Origin: Hysterangium stoloniferum
Lineage: Eukaryota > Basidiomycota > Agaricomycetes > Hysterangiales > Hysterangiaceae
Reading direction: 5' to 3'
NCBI GenBank assembly: GCA_015178975.1
Contig: WHVD01000004.1
Coordinates: forward strand, 1,674,001 to 1,738,000
DNA length: 64,000 nt
The translations under genes were made by a program, and so were the position numbers. The notes beneath the pieces are model-generated. The model was not told the DNA's origin. It was given only the letters and a program-made list of their open reading frames with translations, and did no database searches. Positions 9,810-20,248 of the stretch are shown here, piece by piece (position 1 is the stretch's first letter; each line of letters opens with the position of its first letter).

Positions 9810-11510
9810 TCAATCAGAAGTCACATGGGATGGAACTCCGTGCTTGGAAAATATGTGGATAATAAAAGGTTCCGCTAACTGCACGGACATAATTCTGTTA
9901 TAAGTAGGGATGAATATACCTTGTTTTGAGAATCTGTCAACAATGACTAGAATGGTGGAAAAGCCTTCGGAATCCGGTAGGTGTTCAATGAAATCCATAG
10001 AGATAGAATTCCACGGGTGTTCCAGTACCGGGAGTTGTTTCAAAAGGCCATATGGCTTGTGTTGCTGAGATTTCGAGTGGGGACAAGTAGTGCAAGATGT
10101 ACAATAGTGCTTAACAAATCCACAGAGTCCAGGCCAAGTATATTCTCTTCTTATTAATGATAGAGTTTTGTTGTACCCGAAATGTCCTGAGAGTGGATGA
10201 TCATGTTTGTATTGAAGGATCCTGAGGTGGAGGCCGTCGGAGTCTGGTACATAGATGCGAGTGTCAAGTCTAATGAAACCATGCTGATCAAGAGACCACC
10301 GGGGTTGACTGGGGTCCATGGGATTGTCAAGGTGAGCTTTAGTAATTGGGTCTAGTGGAATTGCTGATAGAATATCTTGATGTAACTTTTCGATATCCAT
10401 AATGATAATTCCACGGACAATGGGATTGATGAGGAAAGTTGTGCAGACCGATGTGGTAAGTTGTTGATTTGTGAAAATAGGTTTCAGGTTGTGCAGATTT
10501 ACCGTTGCATAGTTGTTGCTCCCCTCTTTAGGATAGATGTCCCATCGTCTAGTTAAAGTGTTGGGTTTGCCACCGAGATGGCTGGGGTGAAAGCAGATAA
10601 TCATGTTGAAAGCAGATAGATATTCAGACCAGTGGGCCTGCCGGCAGGTCAAAGGTTTTGTGGTAGAAAAGTATTCCAGGTTTTTGTGATCTGTTACAAC
10701 ATCAATAGGAGCTCCTGAGCCTTCCAAATAGTGTCGCCACGCTTTGAAAGCTGAAAAGATTGCCAGAAGTTCTTTATCATGAATGTCATAGTTGAGCTCT
10801 GCTCCGGTAAAAGTCTGGGACAGAAAAGCCACGGGGTGGACTTCTCCGTTGGAGTCCTGGATAGACAAAATGGCTCCGAGTGCATAATCCGAGGCGTCTG
10901 TTTCAACAATGAGCGGGAAGTCTGGTTTCCAATGTGACAGAATAGGAGCTGTAGAAAAAGAATTTTTTAAAAGATTGAAAGCTTTTTGACACTTATCATT
11001 AAAGTTCCACGGAGTACCTTTATGCGTAAGATGGGTAAGGGGTACCGTGATGTCGGAATATCCATGGATAAAATGTCGATAAAAATTGGCAAAGCCGAGG
11101 AAGGATTGTATATCTTTAACTTTTTGGGGTTCGGGCCAATCTTTGATGACTTGCACTTTAGTTTCGTCCATGCGGAGTCCATCAGGTTCCATCATGAAAC
11201 CTAGGTATTCCATGGATTCCGTGTCAAAAGTACATTTTTTACCATTCGCGAATAAACCATGTTGTCTGAGTCTCCAGAGAACTTCATGGACTTGTTTGTT
11301 GTGTTCTGCGGGATTCTCGGAGTAGATAAGAATGTCGTCCAAGTAAACAATGACGCATACATTGAGCATGTCGGAGAAAATGTCATTGATAAAACACTGA
11401 AAAACAGATGGAGCATTGGTGAGTCCAAAGGGGATGACCAACCACTCGAAGGCCCCATAATGGGTTCTAAAAGTGGTTTTCCATTCATTGCCCATGGCAA
11501 TCCGGACCAA
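9810..11510 (-). CDS. Gyp-D polymerase: RT, RNase H and integrase part
   Basis: A 566-codon open frame. It contains the RT palm (FEWLVIPFGLTNAPSVFQ and the catalytic VYLDDILIYS). The thumb follows, with FLGFANFYRHFI. RNase H begins at LIVETDASDYALGAILS with DKELLAIF and TDHKNLEYF. The integrase zinc finger is HPLSGHFGYNKT...CTSCTTC, and the core start is SMDFIEHLPDSEG. This order (RT-RH-IN) is the Ty3/gypsy order. The N-terminal RT fingers lie in the neighbouring stretch at 11.7-11.9 kb. Part of a fossil element. Confidence 0.9.
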   Translation of the reverse strand: MVRIAMGNEWKTTFRTHYGAFEWLVIPFGLTNAPSVFQCFINDIFSDMLNVCVIVYLDDILIYSENPAEHNKQVHEVLWRLRQHGLFANGKKCTFDTESMEYLGFMMEPDGLRMDETKVQVIKDWPEPQKVKDIQSFLGFANFYRHFIHGYSDITVPLTHLTHKGTPWNFNDKCQKAFNLLKNSFSTAPILSHWKPDFPLIVETDASDYALGAILSIQDSNGEVHPVAFLSQTFTGAELNYDIHDKELLAIFSAFKAWRHYLEGSGAPIDVVTDHKNLEYFSTTKPLTCRQAHWSEYLSAFNMIICFHPSHLGGKPNTLTRRWDIYPKEGSNNYATVNLHNLKPIFTNQQLTTSVCTTFLINPIVRGIIIMDIEKLHQDILSAIPLDPITKAHLDNPMDPSQPRWSLDQHGFIRLDTRIYVPDSDGLHLRILQYKHDHPLSGHFGYNKTLSLIRREYTWPGLCGFVKHYCTSCTTCPHSKSQQHKPYGLLKQLPVLEHPWNSISMDFIEHLPDSEGFSTILVIVDRFSKQGIFIPTYNRIMSVQLAEPFIIHIFSKHGVPSHVTSD

Positions 11511-11708
11511 ATGATAGGCATGTTTGAGATCAATTTTGGTGTAAATCTGGGCATTCCGCGGAGCATCGAGCAGATCAGATATGAGTTGGAGTGGATATTT
11601 ATCCTTTTTGGTGACAGCATTGAGTCCTCTAAAATCAACACATAGTCGAAGGGATCCATCCTTTTTTCTGACAAACAGAACAGGTGCTCCAAAAGGAGAC
11701 TTTGAGGG

Positions 11709-12640
11709 TCAGATAAAACCTATGGACAAATGTTCATCCAGGAAATCGTGGATTGTGGAAAGTTCCGTGGACGAGAGCAGGTAAATATGTCCTAGGGGTG
11801 GCTGGGCGCCATCTTCAAGATCAATTTTTAAGTCGTATTCTCTGTGAGGCAGAAGCCGGTCAGCTTTCCACTTGCTAAAAACATCCACAAAGTCATGATA
11901 TTTCTCTGGGACGCCTTCTAGGTCAGCGGCTTGCTCAAATTCAGATACTGGGGTTGAAAAACATCCAGTTGCTTCATCAATTTTTAAGTTGATAGTGAAT
12001 GCCTGGGACCCATCCATTTTTGAAGCCCTAATAAAAGCTGCAGCATTAATCAGAGAAATGGACAGAGGTGCTGTGGGTTCCAGGGAAGCTATGGGTGCTG
12101 TAGGGATCACAGGAGTCCTCAAGACTGCAGGTGCCAGGAAGGCCATGGGTGCCGTGGAGGCTGAGACAGGCGCAGTTTCCTCGGCTGCCACGGGAGTCCG
12201 GAAAGTTATACTGTTAGCTATCCAGTCAATCAACAGATTGTAGCGGGTAAGCCAGTTATGTCCTAGGACCACTGAGCAACTTGAGTCTAACTGGGTCACA
12301 TAGAAAGTGACCAATTGAGATGTTCCACAAGGGAAACAGATGGGTAAATCACAAGCTTGGGTAACAACTGAATTACTTGTGCCATTGAAGAGGCAGAGAC
12401 CGATGGGATTTATCGAATAAGTTGACAAAGAATTTTTTTGCATGAATTTTGTATCTAAAAAACAATGAGTCAAGCCGGAATCTATGAGAGCTGAAAAAAC
12501 GAATTTCGGGATCATATTAGACATAGGTTTAGTGAAAAATGAATCAGAATGTGAAAGAGCAGATGTGTTGAGGTGAGTAAACTCTTGAATGTGCAGAGAG
12601 GCAATGCAACCCCCAACCCGCATGGAGTCCGCGGGGTTGC
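11709..12640 (-). mobile_element. Gyp-D protease and RT N-terminus
   Basis: A retropepsin-like region with ALIDSGLTHCFLD (aspartate protease D-S-G) and VVLGHNWL lies near 12.5-12.25 kb. After a proline- and alanine-rich spacer comes VPEKYHDFVDVFSKWKADRL (about 11.9 kb), the usual start of gypsy RT. The open frame that contains it begins further right, overlapping gag. Fossil. Confidence 0.85.
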
Positions 12641-13927
12641 TTACTCTTTTTTCGAATCGGCAGCCAGTTTGTCCTTCGACGGGGTTTCCGTGGAGGCTTT
12701 GGCTGATCGACCCTTTGAAGAGTTTGCTTTTGCCAGCGGATATTCCGGGACTCGATGACCGGGTTTCCCCCACAAGAGACAGAGGTTGTTGTCCATACGA
12801 CGTTGTCTTTCCTGTGGGGTCAATTTGCCATCAGGTCCGAGTTTGCCTGAGAGGTCGGGTTTTCCGGCTTGCTTGCTGGACTGTTGACCCTTGTTGTTGT
12901 CCTTATTGTTGTTGTTGTTGTTTGAAGACTTTTTATCATGCTTCTTGTCTGATTGCGTGGAGTTCTGGTTGCTGGTTGACAAATTGTTGTTGTTGGTTTT
13001 ATTGGCCATGGACTTGTTTACCTTGTCCGCGGAGGTCTTGTGGGCAACTTCCACATGACATTCCCAATAACGTGTGTCTGCATTTTGAGCTTTGAGGCAC
13101 ATACGGGACAGGGTTTTTGGCTTGCCATCTTCTCCTTTGGAGACTTCATCTTTAAGGTGGGACGGCAGACCGGCGTAGAATTGGTGGCGGAGAGCGGGAT
13201 CGCCCCACTGACAACGAGCTGCAAGATTATTGAATTGGATGATGTAGTCCGTGATGCACTGCGTGTCCTTCATACGAAGATTTGTGAGACTATTCTTGGC
13301 TTCTCCTGTCGGGTCATACAGGCCGAAGTTGGTTTCAAGCTCCTCAACAAACACCTCCCAATTGTCAAGCCAGAGCGGCTCTTCCTCGGAAATCCCACTA
13401 AAAGCCGGTTCGAACCATTTCAATGCAGATCCCGACAAATATGACAGTGTGTAGTTGACTTTTCGGGAGTCCGTGGAGAATGCAGTGGCACGATCACAGA
13501 AATTGAAGTGACATTGCATGAGGAAAGTAGAGAGTTTGTTTGGGTTGGAACCCGTGAAGGGTTCCGGAGCATTGACTTTTGACCGTGGAGGTTCTTGTTC
13601 CTTTTTCTTTCATTCTTCTAGCAGGTACGTCATGAATTGATCTATGGTACCTGCTAAAAATTCAGAAGTAGGATCCCCCAAGTGTGGTCATTGAACAGGT
13701 GGAGGATTTTCAAGAGGAATTTCGACACCTTTGCCCTTGTCGGGGGCCACGGAATCATCCTCGTGCTCGGATTCATCCTGGTTTTCTGGGACTTCTTTGA
13801 TATGGGCTTCTTCCATGGGTTCCAACTGGTTCACAAGTATCTGACTGGTATACAGAGTTAACGGGGAATGAAGAGTCAACGGTCCAGGTAATGATGACTG
13901 TGCACGTGTACTTCTTCTTGGTGACAT
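12641..13927 (-). mobile_element. Gyp-D gag region
   Basis: The capsid-like part has YTLSYLSGSALKWFEP and WEVFVEELETNFG, followed by LRMKDTQCITDYIIQFNNLA, the retrotransposon gag family pattern. A poly-asparagine stretch (TTG/TTGTTG on the plus strand near 12890-12990) and a zinc-knuckle-like CLLWGKPGHR come after. A separate N-terminal stretch begins at 13927 (MSPRRSTRAQSSLPG). Plus-strand open frames over 12.57-13.45 kb are shadows of this. Fossil. Confidence 0.85.
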
Positions 13928-13963
13928 AATAAAAACAATCTGCGAGTATTAGTCAGAAAATAC

Positions 13964-14760
13964 TGTTAGGATACACACACAGGCCGGGTCTCCGGAGAAA
14001 CCTGCGGGATATCTGGTAGGACTTGGCTTCAGCTTATAGGCTGCGCCCTCACTAGATCATATTGTCCAATTTCAAACAGACGGACCGGAATCCCAGGGAG
14101 TCCAGGCGGGGTTCACGGGTCGTAAGTCGTAAGTCATGGGTCGTGAGAGATAGATGCACTGGAGCCCGTGGGCTCCAACTAGTGAGAGCAATTTGAATCA
14201 AGCAAGGTTTTAGAGTGCAAAATGTTATTAGATTACTGGGGGGAATCTAAGCTAATTTTCTGACTGGATTGTATGTACAACATCTGCCAGTTTATATAGA
14301 CCGTGGAGTGCATGACATACCAAATCCAGTAATGATGAAACGAAACTAACAAAACATAAAACGGGAATAGTAAACACCAAGTTTGGTGTTAGGAATGGGA
14401 CAGAACGGAGCGGAGTCTGAATCATGACAAAGCATAACCCATAACGGGAAACAGAGCGGAAGTGGAGTCCTAAATTGTGACAGGTCATTTGACTAAAACT
14501 GGAATGGGGCTCAATTAGAGCGGTGGTGGGATTCTAGGTGGGATCTGGTGACTGATGCATGGGACAAAGACGGTCATAGACAGAGACGGAGTCCAGGGGA
14601 AGTCCGGTGACTGATATGTGTTGTAATGAGGTCGAACGTAACGAGTCTTGACATAACGGAGTCTGGGCGGGAAATCCTATAAACATACAATTGGTGCTTG
14701 TAGTGCATGGGGGCATACAGGTTAGTGCCCAGAGTTCGGCAGGATTGTCCAGTTGTAACA
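13964..14760 (-). mobile_element. LTR-D (5' LTR of Gyp-D copy 2), 797 bp
   Basis: TGTTAGGATA to TTGTAACA. It contains GGACTTGGCTTCAGCTTATAG, also present in the LTRs at 47109, 54915, 55840 and 58152, and in modified form near the end of LTR-B. The following internal leader (13930-13963) reads, on the minus strand, GTATTTTCTGA...TACTCGCA, as does the leader of Gyp-B at 30993. This ties the two families together. Confidence 0.9.
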
Positions 14761-15139
14761 TCAATAATGGACTCATATTTAACTTATTTATTACCCTTTA
14801 TTTATCCTATGACTCCAATCTCTGAGAGATAAGGGTCCCAATCCTATGCCTGAACTCAAAGGTTCACTAATTTGTTGGGGCCACAATCCTGGGACAGAAG
14901 CAAAAGCCAATGACTTGTGCTGTCACATGTTGTAACTGTCACTTGCTGACAAATAATTTATTCCCTCAATCCCAAATTTGAAGCACCAGGCAAGAATGAT
15001 GATGTAATGTGGTCCTGCACTTCAAGAGCTCAAGGGTAAGGCAAAGTGCCAGGAAAAAATAACTAAATAAATAAGGGCAAAATAATTAGTTAAAAATTAT
15101 AATAAATTAAATAAGATATAATAGTATTATACGAGCTAT
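14761..15139. mobile_element. LTR-C copy, left part of a split LTR
   Basis: It aligns with 2560-2930 of the solo LTR-C (ACCCTTTATTTA, CTCTGAGA, AATTAGTTAAAAATTATAAT, AAGATATAATAG). It continues at 29208 after a 14-kb insertion flanked by GCTAT on both sides. Its own left part is absent, probably displaced by the Gyp-D LTR ending at 14760. Confidence 0.8.
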
Positions 15140-15760
15140 TGTTACAACTGTGTCGCAACCCGACGGTTCCCAAGGTTATTGCCACCTATCAACGTTCAAG
15201 TCATCGCTCAAGTCCTCACATCAGAAGCCATCAGTTCCCTGACACTGATGTAAGCCTTCGCAGTGATCAAACTCTGTTTACGCCCCTGTCAAAATATACT
15301 CATGCTATCTGGTTAAACTCTGATATGTCCCTTTTCATTATGATGATCTGTTCTACTCTATGTTTCACACATGTCTAAATATACTTGTAACTCTCGGACT
15401 TTTTCCTTTTCTCGTCATCCAGCTCTCAGTTAATGTACGGCCTCGAAACTAATTGTAACCTTCCCGTTTCCAGTCAAGCTTATTTGTCAATACCACTTTC
15501 CACTCTTCTCCTAGTTAGCGTTTGTTAGATGCCTGATACTTGTATATGAACCCATTGTAGTTGTAGTTACTAGGCAATCAGAATATCGACTCAGAATACC
15601 CTCTTACGCCTCCAGAAGTCTCATACTAAGTACTCCACTATCCGCCTTCACATGCGCTTGCCCACTCTCGGTCCCTGACCCCTTGGCCCAACACTCGACT
15701 TATCCTTTGTTTCTGATCAGTAGTTTTGCCGAGAGGTATTCGTTAGGACTAGGCTTTGCC

Positions 15761-16401
15761 TGTGAAGGGTATGCATATATCAGATTGGACTTTGGAATAA
15801 TAGACATATTATAGTATTTTATTATCTAGTTTTTATTTCTTTCCTCTAATTCTCTATATCTTTTGAGCATACCCTTATTTCTTAGTTCAAAGCCTTGTGT
15901 ATATCTATGGGCACTCTCGGCATCAAATGACAAGACACTTTTTTACCCAACAGACACCACCTCATAACGACTCAGACGTCAAATAGCGAGAGGTGTCAAG
16001 GGTAATAACTCAGCTACCCATAGAGGTAGTGTCTTCTAGCACACTAATAGAATTTGGACTCAAACCGCGAAGGTCGAGTTCCACTCTCAAGACTCTGTGC
16101 TCGTCGACACTGTAGTCAACTCACACTGTTATCTCTCCACTCTAGATATTCAGTCTTTCACTGATTATCTATCTTATTTCTAGCTACCAGTTGTACCGTA
16201 AAGGTCAACTCTTTATTCTCTTGTTCTAGTCGTCATGAGCAACTGTACAGTTGCTCTTGTGATGTGTAGTGCATCCCGATACTAGTACTATCAGTCTAGT
16301 AATCTATAGTATTGTACTGAACGGTCAATACTTTCTAATAGTAGTTGAATAAACACTATTCTTCGTATATTGAGCGGTCAGAATCTATTGACTCTTCACA
16401 G
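15761..16401 (+). mobile_element. LTR-A, 5' LTR of Gyp-A
   Basis: TGTGAAGGGTATGC to GACTCTTCACA, followed by GTGGTGATCCGAGCCAGACCA, the probable primer-binding region. It is the partner of 28441-29081. Confidence 0.9.
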
Positions 16402-17882
16402 TGGTGATCCGAGCCAGACCATTATTTTCCTACGAGGAAAGATCCTATTATTTGACTACTAAACGCGAATGACAACGGGCAAGAACCAAACACCGAAGTC
16501 TTCATCAACTCCGAGTAGTTCCATGCCTCGTCAAAAATCTGCTAATTTAGAACCACCCCGTAATGTCACTTTGAAGAAGTCTTTGTCGACTTTTCAAGGA
16601 TCAGCTCCTCTGGAGGATCCCTCGGGAGTAGTAGCTGGATCGTCAATGAACATTCCCCCCGATCCACCTGAGGAACGCTCATCACCCGGGCAGTTGAACA
16701 CCCCTGGAGCTGTAATGTATTAGCCTTATTTTAATATTATTTTCTGGAAAAAGGAGTCCAATGCTCTATCAAAATGTACAAATACTCAATTCACTACAAG
16801 GTAAAATAATTTAAGTATTTGATATTAATCAGTGGCAGCCTAAATAGACTTAGAACCCCTGAAGTCAAGAGTTTACTTGAATATATGCACCCTACTTCGC
16901 AAAGAAGGTTTTGAGAGCTGCTTGTGCAAGCTTGTTCTTTTTCTGTGATAACAACTACTAAAATAAGAATAACAATTTACTGATTCCAAAGCTATATTTA
17001 ACTTCAATGCTAGCTAGTTTATATATATTTTATACTATTTATCAAACAGTAAAAATATTTATAAACAGGTCAAAAGATTAGATATAGAATAAAACACTAT
17101 TTGGCTAATATATGCTTTATTTACACTAACCTACAAGGTCTACTGTGATACTAACTTATCAGGATCTTAATGTAGTCTTAATGATTCTGCAAGAATATTC
17201 TCAGTATTTAACTATAAGCCAAACCAGGAGAAATTAGAATTATATTCTAATTTCAAACAATAAAACAACAATTTATTTATTACTTGGTTGATAGCCAACA
17301 ACTCTAACCGAGGTGGCAACGGATTCCAACAACTTAAATAGAAGTTAGAAAAAGTAATAAAGCCAGCTACTCAATTAAGAGGTGGCAAGGGGGAACAAAA
17401 GTCAACAACTCAGATTGAGGTGACAGGGGGAACAAAGATCAGTCAACAACTCAGATTGAGGTGACAAGGGATCTTATTGGGCCAACAACTCTGATAGAGG
17501 TGGCAAAGGTTTCCAACAGCTCTGATAGAGGTGGAATTAGATGTCCAACTGCCCAGATTGGGGTGGATTAGCCTGCTTGCTGCAGTGACACACAGATGTG
17601 GTGTAAATGGGTTGATAAAATTGGTTATATTTCATGGCTGGAGCAGAGCTCCTTATATACACTGAGATGTGAGACATTTAGAGACATATTGAACTTTATT
17701 TCTATCCTATTTTAGCTATTTTACTTGGAATGTTTTAGACATTTCCGCCATTCTCTATTGTAGCATATATGATGATGTAATATATGACATAATATTCCCA
17801 GATGACATAATATATGACTTAATATTCCCAAATGACATAATGTATGACATAATATTCCCACGCTAGTGCGCGTGTGACACAC

Positions 17883-18167
17883 GCGCGCCCTTGTGACTGT
17901 TGCGCGCCCTTGTGACTGTCGCGCGCCCTTGTGACTGTCGCGCGCCCTTGTGACTGTCGCGCGCCCTTGTGACTGTCGCGCGCCCTTGTGACTGTCGCGC
18001 GCCCTTGTGACTGTCGCGCGCCCTTGTGACTGTCGCGCGCCCTTGTGACTGTCGCGCGCCCTTGTGACTGTCGCGCGCCCTTGTGACTGTCGCGCGCCCT
18101 TGTGACTGTCGCGCGCCCTTGTGACTGTCGCGCGCTCTTGTGACTGTCGCGCGCCCTTGTGACTGTC
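17883..18167. repeat. 19-bp minisatellite, 15 units
   Basis: The unit is GCGCGCCCTTGTGACTGTC, repeated 15 times without length change, with only isolated substitutions (unit 1 ends TT, one unit reads GCGCGCTC). It is a CpG-rich island in an otherwise AT-rich LTR. Confidence 0.95.
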
Positions 18168-18261
18168 ACTCGTTGTGACGACGGTCACTTATTGTGACGA
18201 CCGGTCACTTGTTGTGACGACCAGTCACTTGTTGTGACAACCGGTCACTTGTTTGTGACGG
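18168..18261. repeat. 20-bp inverted-repeat array, nearly 5 units
   Basis: The unit is ACTTGTTGTGACGACCGGTC. Each unit junction makes GTCAC-TTGTT-GTGAC, a short hairpin, or GACCGGTC, a palindrome. It follows the 19-bp array directly and shares its GTGAC word. Confidence 0.9.
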
Positions 18262-19618
18262 ATATTGTGTAATAAGCGCCAGGTGGCGGTTTGAAGATAT
18301 ATAGTTAAAAAAGAATAAAAAGTAGAAATTTCGTAGCTCCCTTAATTTATAAGATAAAAATGCAAAATAAAATGCATAAATTCAATATAAATTAAGAGAA
18401 TATTGTACAACTTTTATAATCGCGATATAAGTACATTTTAGAAGCCTTTGTTAAGAATTCGTTTTGGGGAAATTGCGAAAAATAGGAAAAACCTTTAAAA
18501 ATACATAACAGGAGCCAACATTGAGTCTAGTCGAGCACCCGAGCCCATTCTCACATTCCCTCCGAGACAGGTTATCCTTAAGCAGTTCCTCGGAGGTCAT
18601 ATGGTTTATGCTCAGCGCATCGACTTGCAATGGGACATGTACTACACCGATCGAATCTCCGAGGATCAGGTTACTCCCTTTGTGGAGGAATACAATACGG
18701 ATTACCCCATTTTACCGGTGACTGTAGCAGTTTGGTTAGGTCGCTATCAGGCGATTTATTCATGCAACCAGGGAACCTTGAGGACTTGACCTGATCGATT
18801 CCCGAATGGTCAAAGGAGGTCACAACCACTATGGAGGGAGGAAGAAGGATTCTCAAGCGGGAGGTGTTCTCTCTATTCCTTGAAGCACTTCGTACGCATG
18901 ATGATGCGTTGCAAATCCTACATGTCCTGCTCGGTGGAGATCATGTTGTGCCTAAGGTTGACTACCAGTACATGTACATTTGCATGTTGGAGGAGTCTCT
19001 CAATGGAGTCACGCCGAATCTATTGTTTGCATACTTCACTTTAAGAGGTCGGCTGAAGCAAAATCAAAGAAGACTCGATAAAATGGTTTTAGAGGTACTC
19101 CTCCCCTATAATGACTCGATTCAGGTCCCCAATTCGCCTCTCTCCACGACTAATTCATTCATTTGCAACCTAAATGGGTCTCCTGATACTCGTTTCCTAT
19201 ATTCTCTCAACTGTCCCGTGATATTGGGGGATTTTCTGCTGGACACGAGGATGCAGGTGATAGAACGTCTTCAGGAAAAGAGGATTGAGGTCTGTGCTCC
19301 TTTTCATCAACCTCAGCTGCATTGACTTCTGAACACGACAGAGATTGAGAGACAAATCGCGATGGAATCCAGCTCAGCACCTCCCCAGGGAGATCATCAT
19401 TCTCACATTGCATTTGAAGGAGTCTCGAACAGTCCTAACTTTGGGAATGAGGTGACCACTGTCAGAAACCGATCAGTCACCAGCAAGGGCCGACCATCTT
19501 TTTCTACAGCATTCACTGAGGGTATAGCTGGCCCAGTTGCTGGTCGAGGATCGCTGAACTCAGACGGTCCCCGCCATTCTCTACCGATCACTTCGAATCC
19601 TTTCTTGCCATCCAGTGG

Positions 19619-20248
19619 TGTTAAGAGTGGTGGAAGTTCTAACCGTTCTATATACGAAGAATATCGACCGTTTAGGTACGACACCAGGATGTATTGACTG
19701 TCTAAGTCTAATACAGACTGAATATGTATTGACTGCTTAGTTCAATACAGTAGAGAGAAGTAGCTATCTAAAGTAAGGTAGATAGCTAGAACGAATAAGT
19801 AGAATCGACTGTTAAGTGCAATTCTGGACCACTGCTCGAGTGCAAGTAGAGTAGCTAGAGAGTTGAATAATAGAGTAGCATGGATGTAGTCCACGCGGGT
19901 TGAGATAAGGATTGAGTTTTGACTGGTACAGTTTGAAACTCTGATTGAGTGAGTAGCTAAAGCCCATCTGTGATGGTCGAGATGATACACCAATCACAAC
20001 TTACAGGACACTAACAGGTGTCTGGGTAAGTCATGGTTGTGGTGTAAAAAGTGTCTGAGTTCTAAACTACGGGTGCTAGAATACATAAGTCTGGCGTGTG
20101 TGCACCCACAAGAGTCGATGTACCGCATACATAGGTTGTTGAACTAATTATAGATATAATAAAAGAGAGAAAACAGAAATAATAAAGGAAATATAGTAAG
20201 AGCTCATCCGACTATATTTCCTGAGTGTATTTCGCCATACCTCTCACA
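19619..20248 (-). mobile_element. Solo LTR-A inserted in Gyp-A gag
   Basis: On the minus strand TGTGAGAGGTATGG to CCACTCTTAACA, 630 bp, closest to the LTR at 3570-4215 rather than to the LTRs of its host element. The gag reading resumes at 20249 (AGGACCCCCTAGTG), as in the uninterrupted copy near 5621. The flanks AGTGG and TGAGG agree at only three of five places, so the target duplication has decayed. Confidence 0.85.

Larger units (their letters stand above)
9774..14760 (-). mobile_element. Gyp-D copy 2, Ty3/gypsy chromovirus lacking its 3' end
   Basis: The best-preserved Gyp-D copy, read on the minus strand. The 5' LTR is 13964-14760, gag about 13927-12640, protease about 12520-12200, RT and RNase H about 11915-10500, and integrase N-half about 10450-9774. 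Integrase C-half, chromodomain and 3' LTR are missing at the left border. It is a fossil with few interruptions (roughly three to five). High CpG in its LTR compared with other Gyp-D LTRs suggests it is younger than the copies near 47, 55 and 58 kb. Confidence 0.9.
16711..18510. mobile_element. Solo LTR-C2, 1800 bp
   Basis: Starts TGTAATGTATT and ends AATACATAACA, an 11-bp terminal inverted repeat with one difference. The target duplication GGAGC lies at 16706-16710 and 18511-18515, and the gag reading is interrupted exactly there. Its start matches LTR-C, and both share CTCCTTATATACA (near 17650) and AATTAAGAGAATATT near the end, so it is a longer relative of LTR-C. It holds two minisatellites (next entries). 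No coding function is seen. The open frames over 17721-18188 are produced by the repeats. Confidence 0.85.

Noticed and set aside
12573-13444. Plus-strand open frames of up to 168 codons
   Set aside because: They are the reverse-strand shadow of the Gyp-D gag, which has recognisable capsid and zinc-knuckle residues.
17721-18188. Long minus-strand open frame with SHKGARQSQGRATVTRARD repeats
   Set aside because: It is produced by translating the 19-bp minisatellite, which stays open in more than one frame. Two overlapping frames show the same kind of repeat.
17883-18261. CRISPR-like array
   Set aside because: Units are head to tail without unique spacers, in a eukaryotic LTR.
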